This document shows, one piece after another, positions 8,419 to 14,067 of a DNA stretch of 18,940 nucleotides; the stretch's first letter is position 1; the number at the start of each line of letters is the position of its first letter. The notes beneath the pieces are model-generated. The model was not told where the DNA came from, ran no database searches, and worked only from the letters and a program-made list of their open reading frames with translations. The position numbers and the translations under genes were made by a program. The stretch covers positions 1-18,940 of the forward strand of contig QAKM01000101.1 of assembly GCA_003343805.1 (NCBI GenBank), given 5' to 3'. Origin of the DNA: Bacillota bacterium. Its GTDB lineage: Bacteria; Bacillota; Clostridia; Christensenellales; Borkfalkiaceae.

Positions 8419-8448
8419 CAAGCGGAGCCCGAACTTCGGACCCGCTTG
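8419..8448. promoter_or_regulatory. Inverted repeat at the predicted transcription start of prs
   Basis: CAAGCGG (8419-8425) pairs with CCGCTTG (8442-8448), and an inner CCGA/TCGG pair sits between them. The outer right arm covers the expected start point of the prs promoter, about 7 bases past the -10 box at 8452. That geometry suits a repressor operator, or a hairpin at the very 5' end of the mRNA. No known regulator motif is recognised. Confidence 0.45.
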
Positions 8449-8451
8449 TCT

Positions 8452-8480
8452 ATTCTACCCCCTTTCCCACGGAAAGTCAA
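8452..8480 (-). promoter_or_regulatory. Sigma-A promoter of prs
   Basis: On the minus strand, TTGACT (8475-8480) and TAGAAT (8452-8457) are separated by 17 bases. It lies in the gap between tadA and prs, with a leader of about 80 bases before the prs ATG at 8364. Confidence 0.85.
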
Positions 8481-8496
8481 CCGTTTTTCGGCGGTT

Positions 8497-9027
8497 TTAT
8501 TTTTTGGGGGAACGCGCCGCACGGCGGGCTACGGCCGCCTCCGCTTCCGCCTTTTGGGCCTTTTTGCGCTCCTTTTCCGCCTTCTCCCGCGCGCGCATCT
8601 CGGTAAAGAAGGAGGTGAGGACGGCCGAGCACTCCCCTTCGAGCACGCCGCCCGTGACTTCCACCTTGTGGTTGAGGAGGTTGGCGTTCGCAAGCGCCTC
8701 GGTCAGGCTCCTGCCCTTCTGTTCGTAGGCGCCGAAATAGACGCGGCGGATGCGGGCGTTCAGGATGGCGCCCATGCACATGGGGCAGGGCTCGAGCGTG
8801 ACATAGAGCTCCGCTTCGGGCAGACGCCAGGAATGCTCCTTCTTGCAGGCGCGGTCGATGGCGCGCATCTCGGCGTGCGCCGTCGCCATCTGCAGGCGGG
8901 TGCGGAGGTTGTAGCCCTTGCCGATGATCTTCCCGTTGAGGACGACCACCGCGCCGATGGGGACCTCCCCTCTTTTTTTGGCGCGCTCGGCGAGCTTTAT
9001 GGCTTCGCGCATGAATTTTTCTTCCAT
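8497..9027 (-). CDS. tadA: tRNA adenosine-34 deaminase TadA
   Basis: Deaminates the wobble adenosine of tRNA-Arg(ACG) to inosine. The start at 9027 (MEEKFMREAIKLAERAKKRG) is fixed by AAAGGAGATACG directly upstream; the open frame extends further but only as antisense to or overlap with the peptidase gene. The deaminase zinc site is complete: H51-A-E53 with Glu53 as proton shuttle, and P80-C81-P-M-C84. The downstream LLNH motif (116-119), typical of tRNA rather than nucleoside deaminases, is also there. The length is 176 aa, with residues about 145-176 forming an Ala/Lys/Glu/Arg-rich tail that is longer than in E. coli-type enzymes and may be helical. The gene begins inside the last 31 bases of the M14 peptidase gene in another frame, so the two are translationally linked. 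Confidence 0.95.
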   Translation of the reverse strand: MEEKFMREAIKLAERAKKRGEVPIGAVVVLNGKIIGKGYNLRTRLQMATAHAEMRAIDRACKKEHSWRLPEAELYVTLEPCPMCMGAILNARIRRVYFGAYEQKGRSLTEALANANLLNHKVEVTGGVLEGECSAVLTSFFTEMRAREKAEKERKKAQKAEAEAAVARRAARSPKK

Positions 9028-9848
9028 CGTATCTCCTTTGCGGCCAGCGCGGCCGCCCGGACGGTCCCCTCCGTGCGTTCGGCAAGGACGGGGAGCATCT
9101 CCTCCCCCACGGGATGGGAGAGGGCGTCGCTGCCCGCTTCGACCGTGACGGCGGGGATGTGAAGCGCCCCGATGCACCAATCCTTGTAGCCGCCCGTGGA
9201 GGACGGGGCCTCTTTGAGCGGATAGCCCGCGGAGGCGGCGACGGCATGGGCGAAGCGATAGTCGCGCACGAGGCGCAGGGGCGGCTGATGAAAATGCCAA
9301 TACACTTCCTCGCCCTTCGTGTGAAAGGCGAGCGCATAGTCGGGCTTTTCTTTGAGTGTGAAGGCGGCAAGGGCGCGGCTTTCGGGGGCGCTCAAGGGGC
9401 ACTCCCCCACATAGTTGGCGGGCGCGGGCGAAAAGACGTTCTTTGCTCCCTCCCCCCAGCGGGCGGGGAAATTGACGTTGAGATCGGTGCCTTCGGCGTT
9501 CGCCTTCCAAAGGGAAAAATCATCGCCGCCGTTGAGAAGAAGCAGCGTTTCGCGGCGGCGGGGCGAGCGGATGCTCCCGATGCCGCGCTGCACGAGGAGG
9601 GCGCCGTCCGGATCGAGGAGCGGGATAAACCACACGCTGCCCGCAGGGACGGAACGGCAGATGTGCCGCAGGGCAAGCAGCGCCGTCACCCACTCGCGCG
9701 CGTGCACGGCGTAGACGGCGATGCCGAGCGGCCTTCCCTCCCCCGCGCGGAAGGCAAAGAGGGCGCGGCCCTCGACGCTCCTGCCGATGACACGTTTTTC
9801 TCCCGGGTATGCGCCGTAAGCGGCGCGGATGCGGCAATAGATGTCCAT
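8997..9848 (-). CDS. M14-family zinc carboxypeptidase-like protein
   Basis: A 283-residue metallopeptidase of the carboxypeptidase A fold. The zinc ligands are visible as H49-A-R-E52 (HAREW) and H176 (FHTKGE), and E237 in TVEAG fits the catalytic Glu. The D-L-N-x-N-F segment (122-127) is also present, but the Arg that binds the substrate carboxylate in classical enzymes is Val here. Bacterial relatives of this shape include gamma-D-glutamyl-diaminopimelate peptidases, so a role in peptidoglycan peptide turnover is plausible but inferred. I see no signal peptide in the chosen frame, so it may be cytoplasmic and act on recycled muropeptides. ATG 9848 has no Shine-Dalgarno site but has TACAAT five bases upstream. 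An alternative TTG start lies 39 bases further upstream, just behind an AAGGAG supplied by the neighbouring repeat. It overlaps tadA by 31 bases. Confidence 0.85.
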   Translation of the reverse strand: MDIYCRIRAAYGAYPGEKRVIGRSVEGRALFAFRAGEGRPLGIAVYAVHAREWVTALLALRHICRSVPAGSVWFIPLLDPDGALLVQRGIGSIRSPRRRETLLLLNGGDDFSLWKANAEGTDLNVNFPARWGEGAKNVFSPAPANYVGECPLSAPESRALAAFTLKEKPDYALAFHTKGEEVYWHFHQPPLRLVRDYRFAHAVAASAGYPLKEAPSSTGGYKDWCIGALHIPAVTVEAGSDALSHPVGEEMLPVLAERTEGTVRAAALAAKEIRWKKNSCAKP

Positions 9849-9870
9849 TCTGCATTGTATGCGGGAAGGG

Positions 9871-9966
9871 ACGGGGCGGGTGAACAGCAAAACTCCTTCC
9901 GTCTGCTTCGCAGACACCTCCCTCATGGAGGGAGGCAAGGGAGAGTTGAGGAACGGGGCGGGTGAA
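9871..9966. repeat. 14-bp direct repeat flanking a repeat element
   Basis: ACGGGGCGGGTGAA occurs at 9871-9884 and again, identical, at 9953-9966, on either side of the modular repeat at 9892-9939. This could be a target-site duplication from insertion of the element, or a small local duplication. The sequence is G-rich, so chance is not excluded. Confidence 0.5.
9892..9939 (-). repeat. Small modular repeat, copy D1
   Basis: Minus-strand layout: CTTGCCTCCCTC, a short loop, GAGGGAGGT, the variable hairpin GTCTGC GAA GCAGAC (9901-9915), then GGAAGGAGT. The same frame with different variable hairpins recurs at 10211-10277, 16989-17077 and 17276-17321. The terminal GGAAGGAGT is a near-consensus Shine-Dalgarno sequence just upstream of the M14 peptidase gene. 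With copies B and D2 it fills most of the 440-base gap between rlmH and the peptidase; the remaining stretch 9967-10010 holds only a weak 6-bp inverted repeat (CGAATG/CATTCG). Confidence 0.8.
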
Positions 9967-10010
9967 ACGAATGAGCCTCTCAAAAAACGCATTCGGCGGA
10001 AGGGCGGGGA

Positions 10011-10183
10011 GACGAGATCAGCAACCCCTCCGGCTTGCCTTTGGCAAGCCATCTTCTCGCGCGGTAGAGCCCGCGCTCGGTCAGGAAATTTCCCCACAAT
10101 GGGAAATTTCCAAGTTCGCAAGTGGTCAAAGCCACACCGTGGCTTTGCCAAGAAAGCACTTGCTCACCCTTACACAGGGAGGG
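10011..10183 (-). repeat. Long structured intergenic element, copy B
   Basis: About 173 bases, aligned throughout its length with copy C at 17088-17263. Stems: GGCTTGCC/GGCAAGCC (10032-10050); GCGCGG/CCGCGC (10059-10064 with 10071-10076); GGAAATTTCCC/GGGAAATTTCC (10084-10094 with 10101-10111); GCAAGTG/CACTTGC (10118-10124 with 10157-10163) enclosing AAAGCCAC/GTGGCTTT (10128-10135 with 10139-10146); and a terminal CCC/GGG stem around TTACACA. Bases between the stems, such as TCGGTCA and GCCAAGAAAG, are conserved. Six base pairs differ from copy C in a paired manner. It does not encode a convincing protein. It could be a structured RNA or a non-autonomous mobile element. Confidence 0.85.
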
Positions 10184-10210
10184 CAAAGGGGTGACGAAAC
10201 TCCGGCAGTT

Positions 10211-10277
10211 ACTCCCTCCGTCATGCCATCGCAGTAAACTGCGGGTGGCATGACAGCTCCCTCGAGAGGGAGGCAAG
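10211..10277 (-). repeat. Small modular repeat, copy D2, at the 3' end of rlmH
   Basis: The same frame as the other small copies: CTTGCCTCCCTC, GAGGGAG, a long variable hairpin (GTCATGCCA pairing with TGGCATGAC, inner CGCAG/CTGCG; 10220-10254), and the GGAGGGAGT end. It begins 11 bases after the rlmH stop codon, so it would be transcribed as the rlmH 3' untranslated region and may act as its terminator or stabiliser. It lacks a T run. Confidence 0.8.
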
Positions 10278-10288
10278 AAAGAAGGAAT

Positions 10289-10726
10289 TTATTTGTGATA
10301 TTCTGAATTGCTCAATATCATAAAGGAGCGGTAGAGCTGCTCCAAGAGGATGACGCGCATGAGCTGGTGCGGGAAGGTCATCTCCGAAAAGGAGAGAAGC
10401 TCCTTCGACGCCGCCTTCACCTCGGGCGCAAGACCGCAGGAGGAACCGATGATGAGCGTGAGCTCCTCCCCCCTGTCGCGCACGGCGGCGACCTTTTTCG
10501 CAAGCGCTTCGGAAGGACAGCCCTTCCCCTCCACCGCGAGGGCGACGATGTGCCCCTTGGCGGCGCGCAGGATGTCGGGCGCCTCCTCCGAAAGCGAGGC
10601 GCGCTCCGGAAGCTCGCGGATGTCCAGATCGCAGAAGCGGGTGAGGCGCTTACTGTATTCCGCGACCGCCTCCCGCCAATAGCGTTCCTTGAGTTTTCCG
10701 ACGCAGACGAGATGCACTTTAAACAT
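10289..10726 (-). CDS. rlmH: 23S rRNA pseudouridine-1915 N3-methyltransferase RlmH
   Basis: A SPOUT-class methyltransferase that modifies pseudouridine 1915 in helix 69 of 23S rRNA, acting as a dimer on the 70S ribosome. ATG at 10726 (MFKVHLVCVGKLKERYW) gives 145 aa, close to the family norm; a TTG two codons upstream at 10732 is possible but has no better signal. The family's C-terminal knot is complete: I-G-S-S-C-G-L (the S-adenosylmethionine loop, more often with two Gly), then LSFSEMTFPHQLMRVILLEQ and a YHK terminus. The start overlaps the end of the CPBP protease gene by 8 bases, so the two are probably co-transcribed. The stop is followed within 11 bases by a modular repeat. Confidence 0.95.
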   Translation of the reverse strand: MFKVHLVCVGKLKERYWREAVAEYSKRLTRFCDLDIRELPERASLSEEAPDILRAAKGHIVALAVEGKGCPSEALAKKVAAVRDRGEELTLIIGSSCGLAPEVKAASKELLSFSEMTFPHQLMRVILLEQLYRSFMILSNSEYHK

Positions 10727-11636
10727 GGACAAACCCCAGAAGCAGCATACTCACCCACTGCACGGCGCAGATGACGATCCCCACCGCCGCCGCGAGGAAG
10801 AACACGCCCGCGCGGGGAGCGCCGCCCTTTCTGCCCCGCTTCCGGTCGAAGAAGATGAGGAAGATGAGCGTGCCGGCAAGGCAGAGCGCGGAGAGCACGG
10901 TGAGGACGAGCCTCGGCGTACCCGTGAACGCATCGAGCCCGAACGCCGACAGGACGAGGATGAGCGCGTTGTTCAGAAAATGGGAAAGGACGGTGGGAAG
11001 GACGCTCCCCGAGCGCACGGCGATGAGCGCGAAGCAGCAGCCGCAGAGGAACTGGTAGATGGTCTGCTCCGGCCGCCCGTGGAAGAGGGAGAAGAGTGCG
11101 CCCGATAAAAGGACTGTGACTGCCGTCCCCCAGCCCGCATCGTGCATATTGCGCGCGAGGATGCCGCGGAAGAGCGTCTCCTCGAACACGGCGGGGAGCA
11201 GGGCGACGACAAGGAGCGTCAGAACGAGCCAGGCGCCCTCGAGCGGAGGAAGGCTGCCCGCGGAAGAGGTGTAGCCCAGCGTCTCCAGCCAGGAGAGGAA
11301 CAGCGTGTTGAGCTCTCCCAGCGAGAAAAGCAGCCCGAACTGCATGAGAACGGCGATGAGATAGTAGTACCACTTCGCGCCGCGGTACATCGCGGGGAAG
11401 GGATGGCGGGCGCGGCGGAAATAGACGGCTGCCGCCGCGGCAAAGCACAGCTGCGGCAGGAGATAGACAAGATAGCGGTACCAGGCAGCCTGTTCGTACC
11501 CCTCCCCCGCCGCCGCGGCAAAGAGCGAGAGGACGAGCGAGAAAAGGACGGGCAGAAGCGCTGCCAGAGAAAAGGTGATGCCAGACTCCTTAAGACGGTC
11601 GGGAGGCGGGAGAATGTGTTCGGTGACTTCGTTCAT
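10719..11636 (-). CDS. CPBP-family intramembrane metalloprotease
   Basis: A polytopic membrane protein of 305 aa with about eight hydrophobic segments. The Abi/CAAX-protease motifs are in order: E152-E153-x-x-x-R157 (EETLFRGIL), F-S-L-F-H186, and H219-F-L-N-N. These residues form the proposed intramembrane active site. Bacterial members have varied or unknown substrates; some give self-immunity to bacteriocins, but nothing nearby encodes a bacteriocin. The start at 11636 is odd: there is no clear Shine-Dalgarno site, and a TAAGAT -10 box ends only six bases upstream, so the mRNA may be leaderless. Downstream it overlaps rlmH by 8 bases. It is divergent from the fumarase operon. Confidence 0.88.
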   Translation of the reverse strand: MNEVTEHILPPPDRLKESGITFSLAALLPVLFSLVLSLFAAAAGEGYEQAAWYRYLVYLLPQLCFAAAAAVYFRRARHPFPAMYRGAKWYYYLIAVLMQFGLLFSLGELNTLFLSWLETLGYTSSAGSLPPLEGAWLVLTLLVVALLPAVFEETLFRGILARNMHDAGWGTAVTVLLSGALFSLFHGRPEQTIYQFLCGCCFALIAVRSGSVLPTVLSHFLNNALILVLSAFGLDAFTGTPRLVLTVLSALCLAGTLIFLIFFDRKRGRKGGAPRAGVFFLAAAVGIVICAVQWVSMLLLGFVHV

Positions 11637-11642
11637 GAGACC

Positions 11643-11671
11643 ATCTTAGCATTTTTTTCGGAAAATGCCAA
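11643..11671 (-). promoter_or_regulatory. Promoter of the CPBP protease-rlmH unit
   Basis: On the minus strand, TTGGCA (11666-11671) and TAAGAT (11643-11648) are separated by exactly 17 bases. The predicted start point falls at or next to the A of the ATG at 11636. Its -35 box lies 18 bases from the -35 box of the plus-strand fumarase promoter, so the two promoters are back to back. Confidence 0.7.
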
Positions 11672-11689
11672 GCGATACGGAGAAAAACA

Positions 11690-11717
11690 TTGCTTTTTCA
11701 CAAAAAGCGGATATAAT
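11690..11717 (+). promoter_or_regulatory. Promoter of the fumarase operon
   Basis: TTGCTT (11690-11695), a 16-base spacer, and perfect TATAAT (11712-11717). The ATG of the alpha subunit is at 11752, leaving a leader of about 28 bases. An in-frame ATG at 11665 lies upstream of the promoter and is therefore rejected as the start. Confidence 0.8.
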
Positions 11718-11751
11718 GTGGAAAGAAAGCTCACATACGGGAATACAGGAT

Positions 11752-12588
11752 ATGAGAACGATCGATACCAAGCAAATCGAAAACTGCGTGTACCGCCTTG
11801 CAAGGCGGGCGGGGCTCACCCTGACGGACAGCTGCCGAACAGCATTGACGCACGCCCGGGAACGCGAAGCGGGAGCGGCGGAGTTTGCCCTCTCCGCCCT
11901 CCTTGAAAACGAGGAGACGGCGCAGCGGGAGAAAATGCCCGTCTGCCAGGATACGGGCATGGCCGTCGTGCTTCTTTCGCTCGGGCAGGACGTACACCTT
12001 GTGGGCGCTCCCCTGAAGGATGCCGTGGATGCGGGCGTCCGGCGCGCATACAAGGACGGGAAGTTCCGCAAGAGCATCTGCGATCCCTTGACGCGCGTCA
12101 ATACGGGCGACAACACCCCCGCCCATCTGCACGTCGAGATCGCGGAGGGCGACAGGGTGGAGATCACCTATCTGCCCAAGGGATTCGGCAGCGAGAATAT
12201 GAGCAGGCTCTTTATGCTCACCCCCGCCGAGGGGCGCGAGGGCATTGTAAACGCCATCGTGGAGACGGTGCGACTGGCGGGTTCCCGCCCCTGCCCGCCC
12301 GTGTATGTGGGCGTCGGCATCGGCGGGTGCTTCGATTCGTGCGCCCTCCTTGCAAAGAAGGCGCTCACCCGCGACGTAGGGAGCCGCAATCCCCGCGCGG
12401 ACGTCGCCTCCATCGAGGAGGAGGCGCTTGCCCGCATCAATGCGCTCGGCATCGGGCCGCAGGGCTTCGGGGGAAAGACGACCGCCATCGGCGTGAGCTG
12501 CGAACTCGCCCCCACGCACATCGCGGGCCTTCCCGTTGCCGTCAACATCCAGTGCCACTGCGTGCGCTGCGAAAAGGAGGTGCTTTGA
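11752..12588 (+). CDS. Fumarate hydratase class I, alpha subunit (FumA-type N-terminal part)
   Basis: The larger subunit of an oxygen-sensitive [4Fe-4S] hydro-lyase that interconverts fumarate and malate. Tartrate dehydratase has the same architecture and cannot be excluded from sequence alone. The length is 278 aa. Likely cluster ligands and their motifs are visible: C65 in PVCQDTGM, C193 in GVGIGGCFDSC followed by LLAKKAL, and C268/C270 in NIQCHCVRC near the end. The N-T-G-D-N-x-P segment (117-123) is also typical. The start is set by the promoter at 11690-11717; only a modest AGGA precedes the ATG. Its TGA shares one base with the ATG of the beta subunit, so the two are translationally coupled. 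In anaerobes this enzyme usually serves the reductive or interconverting branch around malate, fumarate and aspartate. Confidence 0.93.
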   Translation: MRTIDTKQIENCVYRLARRAGLTLTDSCRTALTHAREREAGAAEFALSALLENEETAQREKMPVCQDTGMAVVLLSLGQDVHLVGAPLKDAVDAGVRRAYKDGKFRKSICDPLTRVNTGDNTPAHLHVEIAEGDRVEITYLPKGFGSENMSRLFMLTPAEGREGIVNAIVETVRLAGSRPCPPVYVGVGIGGCFDSCALLAKKALTRDVGSRNPRADVASIEEEALARINALGIGPQGFGGKTTAIGVSCELAPTHIAGLPVAVNIQCHCVRCEKEVL

Positions 12589-13115
12589 TGAAGCGCATCA
12601 CCCTTCCCATGACGGAAGAGGAGAGGCGTTCCCTGCGTGCGGGGGACAGCGTGCTCCTCTCCGGGACCATCTATACGGCGCGCGACTGCGCGCACAAGCG
12701 CCTGTTTGAACTGCTGGATGCGGGCAAGGAGCTGCCCTTCCCGCTGAAAGAGGCGTACATCTACTATGCAGGCCCCTGCCCCGCGCCCGAAGGGAAGGCG
12801 TGCGGGAGCTGCGGCCCGACGACCTCCGCCCGCATGAATTCGTTTGCGCCGCGGCTGCTCGATCTGGGCCTTCCCGGCATGATCGGGAAAGGCGAGATGA
12901 GCGAGGAAGTGCGTTCTGCCATCCGCCGTAACGGAGCGGTGTACTTTGCCGCCATCGGGGGCGCGGGCGCGACGTACGGGAATGCCGTCCAGCGCGCGGA
13001 ATGCGTCGCCTTCCCCGACCTTCTGAGCGAGGCCGTGTATAAGATGGAAGTCGTCGATTTTCCCCTCGTCGTCGCGACGGACAGCGAGGGCGGGAGCATC
13101 TATGACCGCGCATGA
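12588..13115 (+). CDS. Fumarate hydratase class I, beta subunit
   Basis: The smaller subunit, 175 aa, matching the C-terminal domain of single-chain class I fumarases. The characteristic CGPTTSARM segment (75-83) contributes to substrate binding. LLSGTIYTARDCAHKRL near residues 23-39 and AAIGGAGATYG near 121-131 are further family landmarks. AAAGGAGGTGCTTTG before the ATG is a strong ribosome binding site, placed inside the end of the alpha gene. The TGA/ATG junction overlaps by one base. The alpha and beta genes together make a complete enzyme, so loss of function is unlikely. The 3' end overlaps the next gene by 14 bases. Confidence 0.93.
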   Translation: MKRITLPMTEEERRSLRAGDSVLLSGTIYTARDCAHKRLFELLDAGKELPFPLKEAYIYYAGPCPAPEGKACGSCGPTTSARMNSFAPRLLDLGLPGMIGKGEMSEEVRSAIRRNGAVYFAAIGGAGATYGNAVQRAECVAFPDLLSEAVYKMEVVDFPLVVATDSEGGSIYDRA

Positions 13116-13995
13116 TGCCGCACTCGTGAAAGCACGCCCCAAAGAACGGCTGCGGCGGCACTCGGCCGTGGCGCTCGCCCTGTTTGCCCTCCTCTTCACG
13201 CTGCTGCTTGCCGTGATCGCAGGATTCGGGGCGGCGATGGCAGTCGTCGACCGGACGGCGCGCGTCCTGCCCGACTACGAGCGCATCGACCTTATCCCCT
13301 ATCTTGCCAAGGAGAGCTATACAGAGGAGGACTACGACGTCCTCTATCATCAGACGGGGCTCTCGCGCACCGCCGTGGACGCGCTCGAAGAGAAGGAGAT
13401 GCTTCTTGCGTATCAGGAGGCGTTCTTCTATGAGGGGGTGCTCGATCACTACATGGCCGCCCCCACGACCCCGCACTGCGTCCTCTATACCGAGGATGGA
13501 AAGAGCTACTACGCCCCCATCGCGCCCCTCGAGGACGGGGATATCCTCGTGACCTCGACCTGCCATACCTTCGGCTGGCGCAACGGACACGCCGCCATCA
13601 TCCTCGACGCCTCGAGCAACCGCCTGCTGGAGGCCGTCGCTCCCGGCGAGAAGAGTTCGATCGGCTCGGTGAGCTGGTTCACCCACGCCGCAAACTTTCT
13701 GGTGCTGCGGTTGAAGGGCGTGAGTGAGGAGGAACGGCACGCCGTCGCTGAATGGGCGGGCAATGCCCTGCGCGGCATCGATTACTCGCTGTTTGCGGGC
13801 TTCTTTACCCCCAAGGATCAGGGAGACGCCCCCTACGCGACGCATTGCAGCCACCTCGTCTGGCAGGCGTACAAGCACTTCGGCTATGACATCGATTCGG
13901 ACGGCGGGCCGCTCGTCTCGTGCAACGACATCGCACGGAGCGAGCTTTTGGAAGTCGTGCAGGTGTACGGCTTCGACCCCGATGAGCTGTGGTGA
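13102..13995 (+). CDS. Membrane-anchored YiiX-like permuted papain-fold hydrolase
   Basis: A 297-residue protein with a basic N-terminus and one strong transmembrane segment (about 22-48); the rest probably faces outward. The C-terminal domain has the order of the permuted NlpC/P60 (YiiX/YebB) family: G146-D-I-L, then N-G-H163-A-A-I-I, and only later the nucleophile C249 in THCSHLVWQAYKHFGYD. In ordinary NlpC/P60 enzymes Cys comes before His. Members are predicted amidases or peptidases acting on the cell wall or lipids; the substrate here is unknown. It overlaps the fumarase beta gene by 14 bases and shares its promoter, a pairing with no obvious metabolic link. The operon ends at the terminator 14028-14067. 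The family call rests on motif order, not a search. Confidence 0.75.
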   Translation: MTAHDAALVKARPKERLRRHSAVALALFALLFTLLLAVIAGFGAAMAVVDRTARVLPDYERIDLIPYLAKESYTEEDYDVLYHQTGLSRTAVDALEEKEMLLAYQEAFFYEGVLDHYMAAPTTPHCVLYTEDGKSYYAPIAPLEDGDILVTSTCHTFGWRNGHAAIILDASSNRLLEAVAPGEKSSIGSVSWFTHAANFLVLRLKGVSEEERHAVAEWAGNALRGIDYSLFAGFFTPKDQGDAPYATHCSHLVWQAYKHFGYDIDSDGGPLVSCNDIARSELLEVVQVYGFDPDELW

Positions 13996-14027
13996 ACCTT
14001 TTAGACGATATAAAACGATATAAGATG

Positions 14028-14067
14028 CGGCGCCCCGCGCAAAACTTGCGCGGGGCGCCGTGTGTTT
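14028..14067 (+). terminator. Strong terminator at the end of the fumarase operon
   Basis: A 13-bp GC-rich stem (CGGCGCCCCGCGC with GCGCGGGGCGCCG) around AAAACTT, followed by TGTGTTT. It separates two convergent units, since the minus-strand orphan gene stops at 14066. The short 10-bp-period repeat ACGATATAA (14005-14013 and 14015-14023) precedes it. Confidence 0.85.

Noticed and set aside
8365..8421. Start of prs at 8421, adding 19 residues
   Set aside because: The extension does not match the family N-terminus, and a good ribosome binding site with standard length supports the start at 8364.
8479..8505. Plus-strand terminator-like sequence (AACCG, loop, CGGTT, then T-rich) behind tadA
   Set aside because: The stem is only 5 bp, there is no plus-strand gene to terminate, and in the minus direction it has no T run. 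It also overlaps the -35 box of the prs promoter.
7384..9162. Plus-strand open frame antisense to prs and tadA
   Set aside because: It crosses two real genes and their promoter and has no domain signature.
9980..10276. Small minus-strand open frame in the repeat block, with a similar one at 16809-17207
   Set aside because: Both encode similar peptides (for example FPDRAR and LPRE segments) only because they translate the same repeat. No ribosome binding site or codon-level selection is apparent.
9892..10277. CRISPR array
   Set aside because: Repeats are few, of unequal length, made of nested hairpins and not separated by unique spacers of constant size. No cas genes are present.
11665..11751. 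Start of fumarase alpha at 11665
   Set aside because: That ATG lies upstream of the promoter, and the family N-terminus begins at MRTIDTKQIENC.
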